Assembly (NCBI GenBank): GCA_036768485.1
Contig: JAVLUZ010000145.1
Location: 18,474,206-18,538,205 of the forward strand
DNA: 64,000 bases
Direction of reading: 5' to 3'
Origin: Mermis nigrescens
Taxonomy: Eukaryota; Nematoda; Enoplea; Mermithida; Mermithidae
The position numbers and the translations under genes were made by a program. The stretch's first letter is position 1. Every line of letters starts with the position of its first letter. Under the pieces are notes generated by a model, which saw only the letters and a program-made list of their open reading frames with translations, had not been told where the DNA came from and searched no databases. Positions 34,996 to 47,530 of the stretch are shown here, one piece after another.

Positions 34996-37900
34996 GAACC
35001 AGAAAAGAAATAGTTTTTCGCCATAGGTATTCTCTGGCGAAAACAAGTTAACAAAGCTTTTTGCGTTAATTATTATTTTGGTCCAAAATAGGTCAATTGA
35101 CCTAGGGCAAAATTCCGGGGCTACTTAATTACTACTGCGTTAGGTTTTTAGGGCATAGCTGCCAATAGCTCTGTAGGTACGGACAAATTTAGGTCCGTGG
35201 AGTTTGAGACCGTAGTTATTGAGGGTTGTGGGGTTGAGTCCGGCGTTTCGCCCTAGCAACCTGACCAGCGCTAAGTGTAGCCAGGTACTTAAGTAAGTCC
35301 CGTAGGTACTTTATATGTCGTTTCCAAGTTAATCTAAATGTGGAACGACCTCTATAACTTACAGGACTGTTTAGAATGTAACATATATTTACTATAGCTA
35401 ATAAAAAATAGTAAACTTTATACTTCCGACAATCAAGAGCATATCTAACTCAGTTTTAAATTCTATGCAGTCTGATTGATTTCAAAAGGTAGACGGTTAT
35501 AAAATCTACGGAGTCTTTTTTTCAAAACAATATTTTTTAAATTTAGCGGCAATTAATTTATGTTAAGAACAATAATGTTTTCCGCGTTCTTGGACTGCTG
35601 TCATTATTGTGGTATGTTACTGTATGTGTTTTCTGACTGATGCACTGAAATCATGCTAATTAAAAGTAGGGTACTAGCAAAGAAAAATGCTCCGATGGAA
35701 CAAAAAAGATGAATATACTTGGAATTGTGGATTATTAAGGATGTAAAAGGAGGGGACTAGGGAGAATAAGTCGCAAAATCTGCTAAAAATCACACTTTCT
35801 CTAAGCAACGCAAAAAACCTAAGTATATTCTGCGGCCTCTGAAAAGTGTCTTTTTTAAATAATTTTCAAAATTTCAGATAATAAACGAAATCTATAATGT
35901 TTCCTTTTTTTAAATTGCTGGCAAGTAGCAACACTGACTAGCTTCGTATCCTGATTGAAAGAAAATATAGTAGTATTGTATTTAAAGTTGTTTTATTTTG
36001 CTATGAACATTATAGCAAGCAAAGCAGGGGCCGATTGATTAGTGCACACAATCGTTACGGGCATGCTAGTGTACCTACATTTAGTCTGTTTCAAGTCAAC
36101 TCACGCGTTTCCTACTGTTTTGAACCAACAATTCTTGCAATTGTTTTGCATGCATCGATGTTTGCTATTTCATTCAATTGGCTTAGAAAGACTGTTACTC
36201 GATATCATTTCCCATAGCTGCTGCTTAGCTAACGTGCTGCTTTTTCAATCATTTTTATGGTTAAATATTTATTCTAATGTGTTAACCGCAGAATATACTT
36301 CGATTTTTTGCGTTGCTTAGAGAAAGTGTGATTTTTAGCAGATTTTGCGACTTATTCTGCCTAGTCCCCTCCTTTTACATCATGGAACAAAAAAGGGGAA
36401 TATACTTGGGATTGTGAATTATCGAGGATGTAAAAGGAGGGGACTAGGAGAAATCTCCCTATGTTATATGCCAAGAATCGCAAAATATGTAAAAAATCAG
36501 ACTTTCTCTAAACAATGCAAAAAATCGAAGTATATTCTGCGGTCTCTGAAAAAACGTATTATTTGAAAATAATTTTTTCTGATTGACATAATATCTTAAA
36601 AGCATATTACGTAATGCAACTTTTTGCAGACTTACTTTGAGTTGCTTAATAATTTGACTGAGAGTGAAATGCTGTTAACAAATCATAATTAAGTTGTTCG
36701 TATTTCATTATTACTAAGCATGTCACTTAGCAGATACAGCCATTCTAAGTGTCAAAGTGCGAGCAATATTCAAATTACCAAAAAATTGATTGAAAAAAGC
36801 AGCGAGCAATGCAGTAGCTAAGCGAATTGAATGAAATAGATGAACTAGTACATATCGATGCATTCAAGACAATCGATGATATTGTTGGTTCAAAGCAGTA
36901 GGAAACACGGAAGCTGACGTGCAACAGACCTTATGTAGATACTCTTTTACACATGTCTACAACAATTGTTTACTAAACTTTTACATTTTTCAAAGGCCGC
37001 AGATTAACTTCGATTTTTTGCATTGTTTAGAGAAAGTCTGATTTTTTACATATTTAGCGATTCTTGGCATATAACATAGGGAGATTTTTCCTAGTCCCCT
37101 CCTTTTACATCCTCGATAATTCACAATCCCAAGTATATTCCCCTCTTTTTTTCCATCGGAGCATTTTTCTTTGCTAGTACCCCACTTTTAATTAGCAAAT
37201 TTACTGTGCGGTTCTTCTAATTATTGAATGGTTTAACCTTTACAAAGCTCCTAGTCGTAGAAGAAACAAACATCCTGATTAGTAAATGCTTATGTTACGT
37301 AGAACATCCTGTAAAGAAATATGCTTCCAAAACTTTCTAGAGCTAAACTTAATTTACATTTTAACTTTTATACAAGAGTGTAAAGAATTTGAGTGGGATT
37401 AATAATTTCGATATTGCTCTGATATAACGATCAGCATTTATTAAGAAATGAAACCTCTATAATGTTCTAAGAACAAATTAACAATAGGTGTTAATCACTT
37501 TACACTACTCTTCATGCGCCCCTAGCAGACGTATCACAACTGTTTCCATATATATTTTACGACTTTAGAGAAAAAATAAGTTACCGTGAGGCTCTAGAAT
37601 GAAGCTTATTATATAGTGTAAACTTTACACTAGCAACGAGTGTAAAGAAGATTTTAGTCTGATTTGTAAATTCGATATTACTCGGATATTACGATCAACA
37701 TTCATGAAAAAATTACGTCTCCATAACGGTTTATTGACAAATAGACACAGATGTAAACCACTTTACATCACTGTTGAGTATTTAATTCTATGTAAATTTT
37801 CAGATTTCGGCAAAAAATTTAGGTTTTTGCAAAGCTCTAGAACGAAGATAAACCACTTTACACCACTGTTGAGTGTAAACAAACGCGCCCAGCTGACGTC

Positions 37901-39341
37901 CCTTATTTGATTCCATGTAAATTTTCAGATTTCGGCTAAAAATTCAGGTTTTCGCAAAGCTCTAGAACGAAGATTAATTAGCAGTGTAAACTTCACACAA
38001 CCGTCTAGTGTAAAGAGGATTTTATTCCGATTTGTAAATCTGATATTACTCGGATATTAATATCAACATTTATGAAAAAATTGCATGTCTACAATGGTCT
38101 GAGGACAAATAAACAATGAGTGTAAACTACTTTACATCACTGTTGGATGTAAACCAACGCGCCTACGTGACGTCTCACATTTGATTCTTTGAAAATTTCT
38201 AGACTCCAGGAAAAAATTAGGTTTCTGGAATGCTCAAAAACGAAGATAAATACATATGTAGTGTAAACTTCATGTAAACACCTAGTGTAAAGAATATTTT
38301 GGTCAGATTCGTAATTTTGATATTGTTTCGATATTACGATTAATATTTATGAAAAAAATTAAGTCTCCATAATGTTCTATGGGCAAACTAACAATAGGTG
38401 TGAAGCACTTTACAACACTGTAGAGTGTAAACATATGCGCCAGACTGGCATATCAAATTTGGTTCCTGGTCCATTTCTAGACTTGATAATCGTGTCCCTG
38501 ACTCATAACCGGAGAAGCAGGCAGAAAAAACAAGACAGAAACGCATTTTAAACATCAAAATTTTGACTTTACACTCGCTAAATATTAATGTATAGACAAT
38601 TTGCTTTGAAATGCACCCGATATAAAGCAATTTATTTTTATTCTATTGGACCTATCCCGACTTCCTTCTGGACGGAGAAAGTGGCGAACAAAAAACGCAA
38701 CAAAAACGTATTTTCCATCATTTAGAACACTGTGAACTTTAAAATTTCGTATTGAACTCCCCATTGAGTTTGTCAGGGATGACAGCTGATGCAACAGCTG
38801 ATACCCTATTTCACAGCATATGAGGAACAAACGTTCTCAAGCAAGAGAACCGGTCTTGGCGCAGTTGGTAACACAGCTGTGCTTGGAGTCAGCGCTGATA
38901 AAGGTTGGCTGGTTCGACACCAGCCGACACCGGTTTTGCCTTCAACCAGCGTCCTTTATTACGTTATGTGACATGGCGAGACTGAACAGTATTTGACGTC
39001 AGTCATTGACAATGAATCTTGCACTTTATCGGCCAATGAGCCAATCGATATTTGATAATTTGATAATGGCTAATGAGCCAAAAAGGCCCCGAAGTCTATT
39101 ATATATATTCGACTACTTAGGTCAAAAGGCATAAAAATTTCCTAAGTTAGTCCACATTTATAAAAAAATACATATCCTGCAGCGACCAGGATGCCGCTTT
39201 TCTGAAGGAGGGGAATGTCAGGGATGACAGCTGGCGCAACAGCTGATTACCTATTTCACAGCATATAAGGAACAAACGTTATCAAGCAAGAGAACCGGTC
39301 TCGGCGCAGTTGGTAACACAGCTGTGCTGGGAGTCAGCGCT
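34996..39341 (+). repeat. Tandem array unit 3 (4346 bp)
   Basis: It shares both unit-2 variants above and adds a private change, TTGTTTCGAT (about 38324), where the other units have TTGTTCCGAT. Confidence 0.95.
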
Positions 39342-42300
39342 GAACCAGAAAAGAAATAGTTTTTCGCCATAGGTATTCTCTGGCGAAAACAAGTTAACAA
39401 AGCTTTTTGCGTTAATTATTATTTTGGTCCAAAATAGGTCAATTGACCTAGGGCAAAATTCCGGGGCTACTTAATTACTACTGCGTTAGGTTTTTAGGGC
39501 ATAGCTGCCAATAGCTCTGTAGGTACGGACAAATTTAGGTCCGTGGAGTTTGAGACCGTAGTTATTGAGGGTTGTGGGGTTGAGTCCGGCGTTTCGCCCT
39601 AGCAACCTGACCAGCGCTAAGTGTAGCCAGGTACTTAAGTAAGTCCCGTAGGTACTTTATATGTCGTTTCCAAGTTAATCTAAATGTGGAACGACCTCTA
39701 TAACTTACAGGACTGTTTAGAATGTAACATATATTTACTATAGCTAATAAAAAATAGTAAACTTTATACTTCCGACAATCAAGAGCATATCTAACTCAGT
39801 TTTAAATTCTATGCAGTCTGATTGATTTCAAAAGGTAGACGGTTATAAAATCTACGGAGTCTTTTTTTCAAAACAATATTTTTTAAATTTAGCGGCAATT
39901 AATTTATGTTAAGAACAATAATGTTTTCCGCGTTCTTGGACTGCTGTCATTATTGTGGTATGTTACTGTATGTGTTTTCTGACTGATGCACTGAAATCAT
40001 GCTAATTAAAAGTAGGGTACTAGCAAAGAAAAATGCTCCGATGGAACAAAAAAGATGAATATACTTGGAATTGTGGATTATTAAGGATGTAAAAGGAGGG
40101 GACTAGGGAGAATAAGTCGCAAAATCTGCTAAAAATCACACTTTCTCTAAGCAACGCAAAAAACCTAAGTATATTCTGCGGCCTCTGAAAAGTGTCTTTT
40201 TTAAATAATTTTCAAAATTTCAGATAATAAACGAAATCTATAATGTTTCCTTTTTTTAAATTGCTGGCAAGTAGCAACACTGACTAGCTTCGTATCCTGA
40301 TTGAAAGAAAATATAGTAGTATTGTATTTAAAGTTGTTTTATTTTGCTATGAACATTATAGCAAGCAAAGCAGGGGCCGATTGATTAGTGCACACAATCG
40401 TTACGGGCATGCTAGTGTACCTACATTTAGTCTGTTTCAAGTCAACTCACGCGTTTCCTACTGTTTTGAACCAACAATTCTTGCAATTGTTTTGCATGCA
40501 TCGATGTTTGCTATTTCATTCAATTGGCTTAGAAAGACTGTTACTCGATATCATTTCCCATAGCTGCTGCTTAGCTAACGTGCTGCTTTTTCAATCATTT
40601 TTATGGTTAAATATTTATTCTAATGTGTTAACCGCAGAATATACTTCGATTTTTTGCGTTGCTTAGAGAAAGTGTGATTTTTAGCAGATTTTGCGACTTA
40701 TTCTGCCTAGTCCCCTCCTTTTACATCATGGAACAAAAAAGGGGAATATACTTGGGATTGTGAATTATCGAGGATGTAAAAGGAGGGGACTAGGAGAAAT
40801 CTCCCTATGTTATATGCCAAGAATCGCAAAATATGTAAAAAATCAGACTTTCTCTAAACAATGCAAAAAATCGAAGTATATTCTGCGGTCTCTGAAAAAA
40901 CGTATTATTTGAAAATAATTTTTTCTGATTGACATAATATCTTAAAAGCATATTACGTAATGCAACTTTTTGCAGACTTACTTTGAGTTGCTTAATAATT
41001 TGACTGAGAGTGAAATGCTGTTAACAAATCATAATTAAGTTGTTCGTATTTCATTATTACTAAGCATGTCACTTAGCAGATACAGCCATTCTAAGTGTCA
41101 AAGTGCGAGCAATATTCAAATTACCAAAAAATTGATTGAAAAAAGCAGCGAGCAATGCAGTAGCTAAGCGAATTGAATGAAATAGATGAACTAGTACATA
41201 TCGATGCATTCAAGACAATCGATGATATTGTTGGTTCAAAGCAGTAGGAAACACGGAAGCTGACGTGCAACAGACCTTATGTAGATACTCTTTTACACAT
41301 GTCTACAACAATTGTTTACTAAACTTTTACATTTTTCAAAGGCCGCAGATTAACTTCGATTTTTTGCATTGTTTAGAGAAAGTCTGATTTTTTACATATT
41401 TAGCGATTCTTGGCATATAACATAGGGAGATTTTTCCTAGTCCCCTCCTTTTACATCCTCGATAATTCACAATCCCAAGTATATTCCCCTCTTTTTTCCA
41501 TCGGAGCATTTTTCTTTGCTAGTACCCCACTTTTAATTAGCAAATTTACTGTGCGGTTCTTCTAATTATTGAATGGTTTAACCTTTACAAAGCTCCTAGT
41601 CGTAGAAGAAACAAACATCCTGATTAGTAAATGCTTATGTTACGTAGAACATCCTGTAAAGAAATATGCTTCCAAAACTTTCTAGAGCTAAACTTAATTT
41701 ACATTTTAACTTTTATACAAGAGTGTAAAGAATTTGAGTGGGATTAATAATTTCGATATTGCTCTGATATAACGATCAGCATTTATTAAGAAATGAAACC
41801 TCTATAATGTTCTAAGAACAAATTAACAATAGGTGTTAATCACTTTACACTACTCTTCATGCGCCCCTAGCAGACGTATCACAACTGTTTCCATATATAT
41901 TTTACGACTTTAGAGAAAAAATAAGTTACCGTGAGGCTCTAGAATGAAGCTTATTATATAGTGTAAACTTTACACTAGCAACGAGTGTAAAGAAGATTTT
42001 AGTCTGATTTGTAAATTCGATATTACTCGGATATTACGATCAACATTCATGAAAAAATTACGTCTCCATAACGGTTTATTGACAAATAGACACAGATGTA
42101 AACCACTTTACATCACTGTTGAGTATTTAATTCTATGTAAATTTTCAGATTTCGGCAAAAAATTTAGGTTTTTGCAAAGCTCTAGAACGAAGATAAACCA
42201 CTTTACACCACTGTTGAGTGTAAACAAACGCGCCCAGCTGACGTCCCTTATTTGATTCCATGTAAATTTTCAGATTTCGGCTAAAAATTCAGGTTTTCGC

Positions 42301-43686
42301 AAAGCTCTAGAACGAAGATTAATTAGCAGTGTAAACTTCACACAACCGTCTAGTGTAAAGAGGATTTTATTCCGATTTGTAAATCTGATATTACTCGGAT
42401 ATTAATATCAACATTTATGAAAAAATTGCATGTCTACAATGGTCTGAGGACAAATAAACAATGAGTGTAAACTACTTTACATCACTGTTGGATGTAAACA
42501 AACGCGCCTACGTGACGTCTCACATTTGATTCTTTGAAAATTTCTAGACTCCAGGAAAAAATTAGGTTTCTGGAATGCTCAAAAACGAAGATAAATACAT
42601 ATGTAGTGTAAACTTCATGTAAACACCTAGTGTAAAGAATATTTTGGTCAGATTCGTAATTTTGATATTGTTCCGATATTACGATTAATATTTATGAAAA
42701 AAATTAAGTCTCCATAATGTTCTATGGGCAAACTAACAATAGGTGTGAAGCACTTTACAACACTGTAGAGTGTAAACATATGCGCCAGACTGGCATATCA
42801 AATTTGGTTCCTGGTCCATTTCTAGACTTGATAATCGTGTCCCTGACTCATAACCGGAGAAGCAGGCAGAAAAAACAAGACAGAAACGCATTTTAAACAT
42901 CAAAATTTTGACTTTACACTCGCTAAATATTAATGTATAGACAATTTGCTTTGAAATGCACCCGATATAAAGCACTTTATTTTTATTCTATTGGACCTAT
43001 CCCGACTTCCTTCTGGACGGAGAAAGTGGCGAACAAAAAACGCAACAAAAACGTATTTTCCATCATTTAGAACACTGTGAACTTTAAAATTTCGTATTGA
43101 ACTCCCCATTGAGTTTGTCAGGGATGACAGCTGATGCAACAGCTGATACCCTATTTCACAGCATATGAGGAACAAACGTTCTCAAGCAAGAGAACCGGTC
43201 TTGGCGCAGTTGGTAACACAGCTGTGCTTGGAGTCAGCGCTGATAAAGGTTGGCTGGTTCGACACCAGCCGACACCGGTTTTGCCTTCAACCAGCGTCCT
43301 TTATTACGTTATGTGACATGGCGAGACTGAACAGTATTTGACGTCAGTCATTGACAATGAATCTTGCACTTTATCGGCCAATGAGCCAATCGATATTTGA
43401 TAATTTGATAATGGCTAATGAGCCAAAAAGGCCCCGAAGTCTATTATATATATTCGACTACTTAGGTCAAAAGGCATAAAAATTTCCTAAGTTAGTCCAC
43501 ATTTATAAAAAAATACATATCCTGCAGCGACCAGGATGCCGCTTTTCTGAAGGAGGGGAATGTCAGGGATGACAGCTGGCGCAACAGCTGATTACCTATT
43601 TCACAGCATATAAGGAACAAACGTTATCAAGCAAGAGAACCGGTCTCGGCGCAGTTGGTAACACAGCTGTGCTGGGAGTCAGCGCT
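39342..43686 (+). repeat. Tandem array unit 4 (4345 bp)
   Basis: This last unit runs without a break into the complete second LTR of the TRIM. It has GTAAATGCTT like units 2 and 3, but GTAAACAAACG like unit 1, and AGCACTTTAT (about 42972) where units 1-3 have AGCAATTTAT. Confidence 0.95.
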
Positions 43687-43763
43687 GATAAAGGTTGGCT
43701 GGTTCGACACCAGCTGACACCGGTTTTGCCTTCAACCAGCATCCTTTATTACGTTATGTGACA
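43116..43763 (+). mobile_element. Complete TRIM retrotransposon with tRNA-like LTRs
   Basis: LTR1 43116-43318 and LTR2 43561-43763 are both 203 bp, start TGTCAGGG and end TGTGACA, with about ten differences by eye. Between them lie 242 bp with no coding sequence. The interior begins with a PBS-like TGGCGAGACTGAACAG (43319-43334) and ends with the polypurine tract GAAGGAGGGGAA (43549-43560). Target duplication AGTT flanks it (43112-43115 and 43764-43767). The uninterrupted site exists, inverted, at about 23148-23166 and 50393-50410, which confirms insertion and boundaries. The size and lack of genes fit TRIM elements, which depend on proteins from other LTR elements. Autonomous partner: not seen. 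Confidence 0.9.
43193..43282 (+). ncRNA. tRNA-like Pol III-type unit in TRIM LTR1
   Basis: The A box TGGCGCAGTTGG (43202-43213) and B box GGTTCGACACC (43256-43266) precede T4 (43279-43282). The T arm is perfect (GCTGG, 7-nt loop TTCGACA, CCAGC). An outer 7-bp stem AACCGGT/ACCGGTT (43193-43199 and 43274-43280) pairs exactly. The D and anticodon arms are not canonical, and a palindrome ACACAGCTGTG fills that part. The second LTR carries the same unit (A box 43647-43658, B box 43701-43711, T4 43724-43727). Confidence 0.6.
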
Positions 43764-44661
43764 AGTTTAAAGAAATTCGGTTTGGTACAATTTGTAGCTT
43801 TTAAATCGCAGTACATTCCTGTGTGCCAAAATTCTCTTGCAAAAATTATTTGGTATGATTTATTAATCAAACTTCGGAAAAAATCGTGTTTTTTCGCCCA
43901 TTTTTTACCTCTGATTTCGAACTTTACACCCCCATAAATAACTCAATATTGCGTTTTTTTAAATGCAGTTTGCTGCGATGTGTAGCCCCTGAGAGGCACT
44001 TTATTACTGCTGTATTCAATTTACCCTGACTCATAAGCGAAAAAATTTGGCAGAGAAATCTTACTTAAAATCAGTTTTTTACACCATCCACTACAGTGTA
44101 AACTTTAAACCCCAGGATCTAACTCACCATAGAGCGTAGAAGACTTTGCTTATATGCAGAATGTAGCCCTTGATCCGCTCTACATTTCTGTCAGAAAACA
44201 TTTCAAAAAACTCATAACCGGAGTTAGAATCAGACATAGGCAGGTTGAAAACTCGACCAAAAAGTGATTTTTCACCCCTAGATTTTCGCACTCTTTACAC
44301 TGCCATTCGAGAACTAATGCTAATTTCAAAAAACAAAAAAAGAACCATCTGTAGAATTCATCCCTCTATTATCCTATGCTGTTTAATTCTTCGAGTCATC
44401 AATACTCAGTTGTCCACATGCCGCATTATAAATGTCCCAAAATTTGTCCCATGTTATAACGTTACACAAAAACTTTACACCTTCTTTACACAGTCAATTT
44501 TGAGTTTCAAGAAGAACAAAAAACACGGGCAGCGAATTTTTTATTATCTTTCTTTTAAAAACCGCACCTTCTAGAAGTGTCCTTTCATAGCTGTAGGGGG
44601 TGCACAGGTGTTAGGGGTACCCAAGTATATTATAGATACGCGCTAACGCGCTACCTATGAT
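43764..44661 (-). mobile_element. Foldback right arm, outer part, with terminal hairpin
   Basis: This continues the arm interrupted by the TRIM. It reads as the reverse complement of 22257-23150 and 49498-50395 and ends CGCGCTAACGCGCTACCTATGAT at the arm tip. Open frames such as 44245-44574 are arm sequence, not genes. Confidence 0.85.
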
Positions 44662-45001
44662 GTTTATACACCATATTTTGCACCAATTTTTATATTTATT
44701 TTCTTTGGTCTCTTTTGTCGACTTTTATTCGTTTATTTCACTCCACTTCAATGCTATTCGTTGATTTCAGATAATATACTAATTTTAATTCGGTTTTTAT
44801 AATTATCATTTAAACCCTTGCAATTGGAGAATACGTTTTGGGTTTAATTGAAAATATCGAAAACATCAATTACGATTCGAAATTATTCTGAGAATCTGAG
44901 AGATTTTGTAGTGATTCATTCTCTCAAGTAAATCGATAGAAATTCGATATATTTTGAAATAAACCAAATTCGAATAAAAACGAATTTGACCAATTCAAAT
45001 T
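44662..45001 (+). other. Gypsy 5' untranslated region, truncated
   Basis: AT-rich sequence leads into the gag start. No 5' LTR or PBS is found. The foldback arm tip abuts at 44661, so the LTR was lost or displaced by it. Confidence 0.5.
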
Positions 45002-46097
45002 ATGAGCAATATTTTTCGCGGAAATGCTCTAGAGAGACTTGGAGCTGAAATTGAAGGATTAAATAATTTCACGCGTCGACAACCAGCAATTAAACGATTT
45101 GCAACTCATAGCTCCAGCTAATACCCCTTCTTCTGTGGGAACAGGGAACCAAGTTTCTGTCGGGGATTACTATCATGAAAGGTTGGATGAAAATTTTGAC
45201 CGATGGACTGACCGGTTTTTGAGGGTAGCCCTGGCTAACGGGTGGAATGACGCTGAAAAACGCTTGCTGTTGCCGACCTATCTTAGAGACTTCGCAGAAG
45301 TAGCGTATGAGTCCATTCCATACAAGATGCTGAACGAAAGCAAATACTTTATGAAGAAATGGTAGATCCTTTAAGACAGCGCTTTGTGCCCCAAGAAAAT
45401 GTGGAGCTCAAAGCATTGCAGCTGCATACTAGGAAACAGGGACCTTGGGAGAAAGTGACCAACTACGCCCTAGATGTCCAGCAGTTAGCTATTCAGGCTT
45501 ATCCTAATATTGATGCCCCTACTCTGGATGCCCTAACACGACGGTGTTTTGTAGATGGGCTTAATTCTGATCTTTGGAGATTCATTTCAGATAGGAAGCC
45601 CGGAACATTTCAGGAAGCTGAAATGTTGGCTAGGCAGTTGGAGACCCAACAACGCTTGAAGCCGGAGCGGCAGCCCACCAGCAGCCTGTATGCGGCTGAC
45701 AAAAGAATGGACGATCTGGAGCCTTGGGGATCCAGCTATTGCTCTGGACAACCGCCGTCGAACGACAGGCGTCAAAAACAGCAAAATCCTGGACGTCGAG
45801 AAAAGCCATCCCGATTCGATTGGGAGCGACCGCCGCCACAGCGTTCGATAAATGTTATAATTGCGGTCTCCTCGGCCATATCAGCCGATAATGTCGACGG
45901 GCTCCGAGTAGAACGGGGCAGTTCATAGGCCCACAAACCATGGAATCCAGGAGGGCAGAGCGACCACCAGCATTCAGGCAACGTTCTGTGCCCATGAATC
46001 GCCGAGGCGGGACTCAAACGACCGAAATAGACAGACCAGCGCCAATGTATGCGGTTCAAGAGAGTCCAGGCCCTGCCCTGGATCCAGATGAGTCTTG
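45002..46097 (+). pseudogene. Ty3/Gypsy gag, frameshifted
   Basis: This encodes the retrotransposon capsid/nucleocapsid polyprotein. It starts MSNIFRGNALERLG at 45002, shifts frame near 45099 (RWTDRFLRVALANGW) and again near 45359 (capsid-like stretch with PNIDAPTLDALTRRCFVDGL). A third shift comes before a CCHC zinc knuckle at about 45844-45890 (CYNCGLLGHISR, an in-frame stop, then C; spacing CX2CX4HX4C). Three frame breaks plus the stop make it dead. Confidence 0.85.
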
Positions 46098-46546
46098 AAT
46101 GGGTACCTTGTACTTAATGACATAATCTGTGTTGTTAAGAGTGTTGAAAAACCGCAAACATTGTTACTTTCTGAACAACATCACTTGAAAGTCGAAAGTG
46201 AAGATAATCTGCTAGAAATTTTTCCAATAATATCGGATATTGGAAATTCAAAAATTACTGAACGTAAAATATGCAATTCGAGATCTAATTCCACACTTCA
46301 TGACTATTTTACGTCAATAATTGCTAAGATCATTTTTGGCACATGGTTTGCAGTTTTATTTTTGGAGTTATTTTACGTTGGGCAACACATTTGGGAATTG
46401 CCTTTTTACACCGTTGTATTCCGTCGGGAGAGTTCAGGCGAAATGGTAATCGAATGTCATTTCGAAGGGGTTTGATTAAAACAAATGAAATGTACAAATT
46501 CAAAGAGATAGGGCTATTCTGAAGTTATGCATCAGTGCCTCTCTAC
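46095..46546 (+). other. Unrecognised open frame ending in an inverted-repeat arm
   Basis: A 126-codon frame (46095-46475) includes a hydrophobic stretch FGTWFAVLFLELFYVG. It does not resemble reverse transcriptase, which should lie here in an intact Gypsy element. Its 3' part (46349-46546) is an inverted copy of 47531-47746, so this is rearranged sequence. Calling it envelope would be a guess. Confidence 0.4.
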
Positions 46547-47350
46547 TTAAAAATTCATGATGCTTCTCCTTCAAGATTAGTCCGTTGGGTCTTGTCCTTA
46601 CAAGAATATGATTATGACATCAAGTACCGCAAGGGAAAAGAGAATGGGAATGCAGATGCTTTGTCCCGTTTGCCTGTGAAAAGTTTGCAGGAAACTAGTA
46701 ATTTTGATATTTGGGCAATTGAATTACCTCAAACTTTTGAGATCATGCAACGGAAAGATATTTTCCTTGGATCAATTTATAGACTTTTGCTAAATCGACG
46801 GATGCCTTTAAGAATTTCACCAGAACAGTGGAATGCTAGCGATGATTTTATTTTGGATCAAGGAGTTTTAAAATATCAGTCGAAAACGGATCTAAATCCA
46901 ATTTTGGCTTATCCTAGGAGAATGGTCCCTTCCCTTTTGGAAGCACGACCAGATGGCAACGAAGTACTGCCTTCAGTGCCCACTATCCGCGAAATTCATG
47001 CTAACCTGAGAATTGCTCGACGGTTTGCTGCCGAAGCAGTTCAACGGGCTCAAGAGCGTCAACGAGCCCAGTATGACCGCAGGAACCAGGTACGAGCTAT
47101 TGTACTACCTTTCAAAGCTAAACACTTTGTTTTGTATAAAAATCCTCGGTTTAGCAGCAAATTTCAAAAACGTTGGTTGGGACCCTTTGAAATTCAGACC
47201 ATTAGAGGAGTTAATGCTATTGTTAAAGAATTAGGGGGTCGTAGAAAGATTAAAGTGGTTCATTTAAATCATTTACGACCTTTTCATGGTGAAAAACGAA
47301 ATGTAATTGATGAAGCGGATCAATTAAGCGAAGATAGTGTGGAGTATTAA
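46535..47350 (+). pseudogene. Gypsy pol remnant: RNase H tail joined to integrase C-terminus
   Basis: The open frame begins in the RNase H C-terminal segment (DYDIKYRKGKENGNADALSRLP), continues into the linker, and at about residue 135 passes straight to the integrase tail (AQERQRAQYDRR, then WLGPFEIQ and KVVHLNHLRPFH). The WLGPF part is the GPY/F module that follows the integrase catalytic core. Reverse transcriptase, the integrase zinc finger and the DDE core are absent. The deletion keeps the frame open for 271 codons, but the product cannot be a working polymerase or integrase. Confidence 0.85.
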
Positions 47351-47530
47351 TGTCTTACTAAAAAGGGCATTTTGTACTCAATAGATGTAAAATATAATTA
47401 CGCATTGTATAAATATTGCGGCTAAAATTATAAAAGCCCTTATATTAGCTAAATTTTATTAGCATATTAGCTGAATTTTATTAGTCCGTAATTTGTAATA
47501 TTGATAATGTCATTTATTCATTTATACACA

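Noticed and set aside
26308..43686. CRISPR-like or satellite interpretation of the repeats
   Set aside because: The units are 4.3 kb, contain transposons and show no spacer structure. Only four copies are present, with a defined break point.
44245..44574. 109-codon open frame (and its mirror at 49603-49917)
   Set aside because: It is the conserved outer part of foldback arms on alternate strands.
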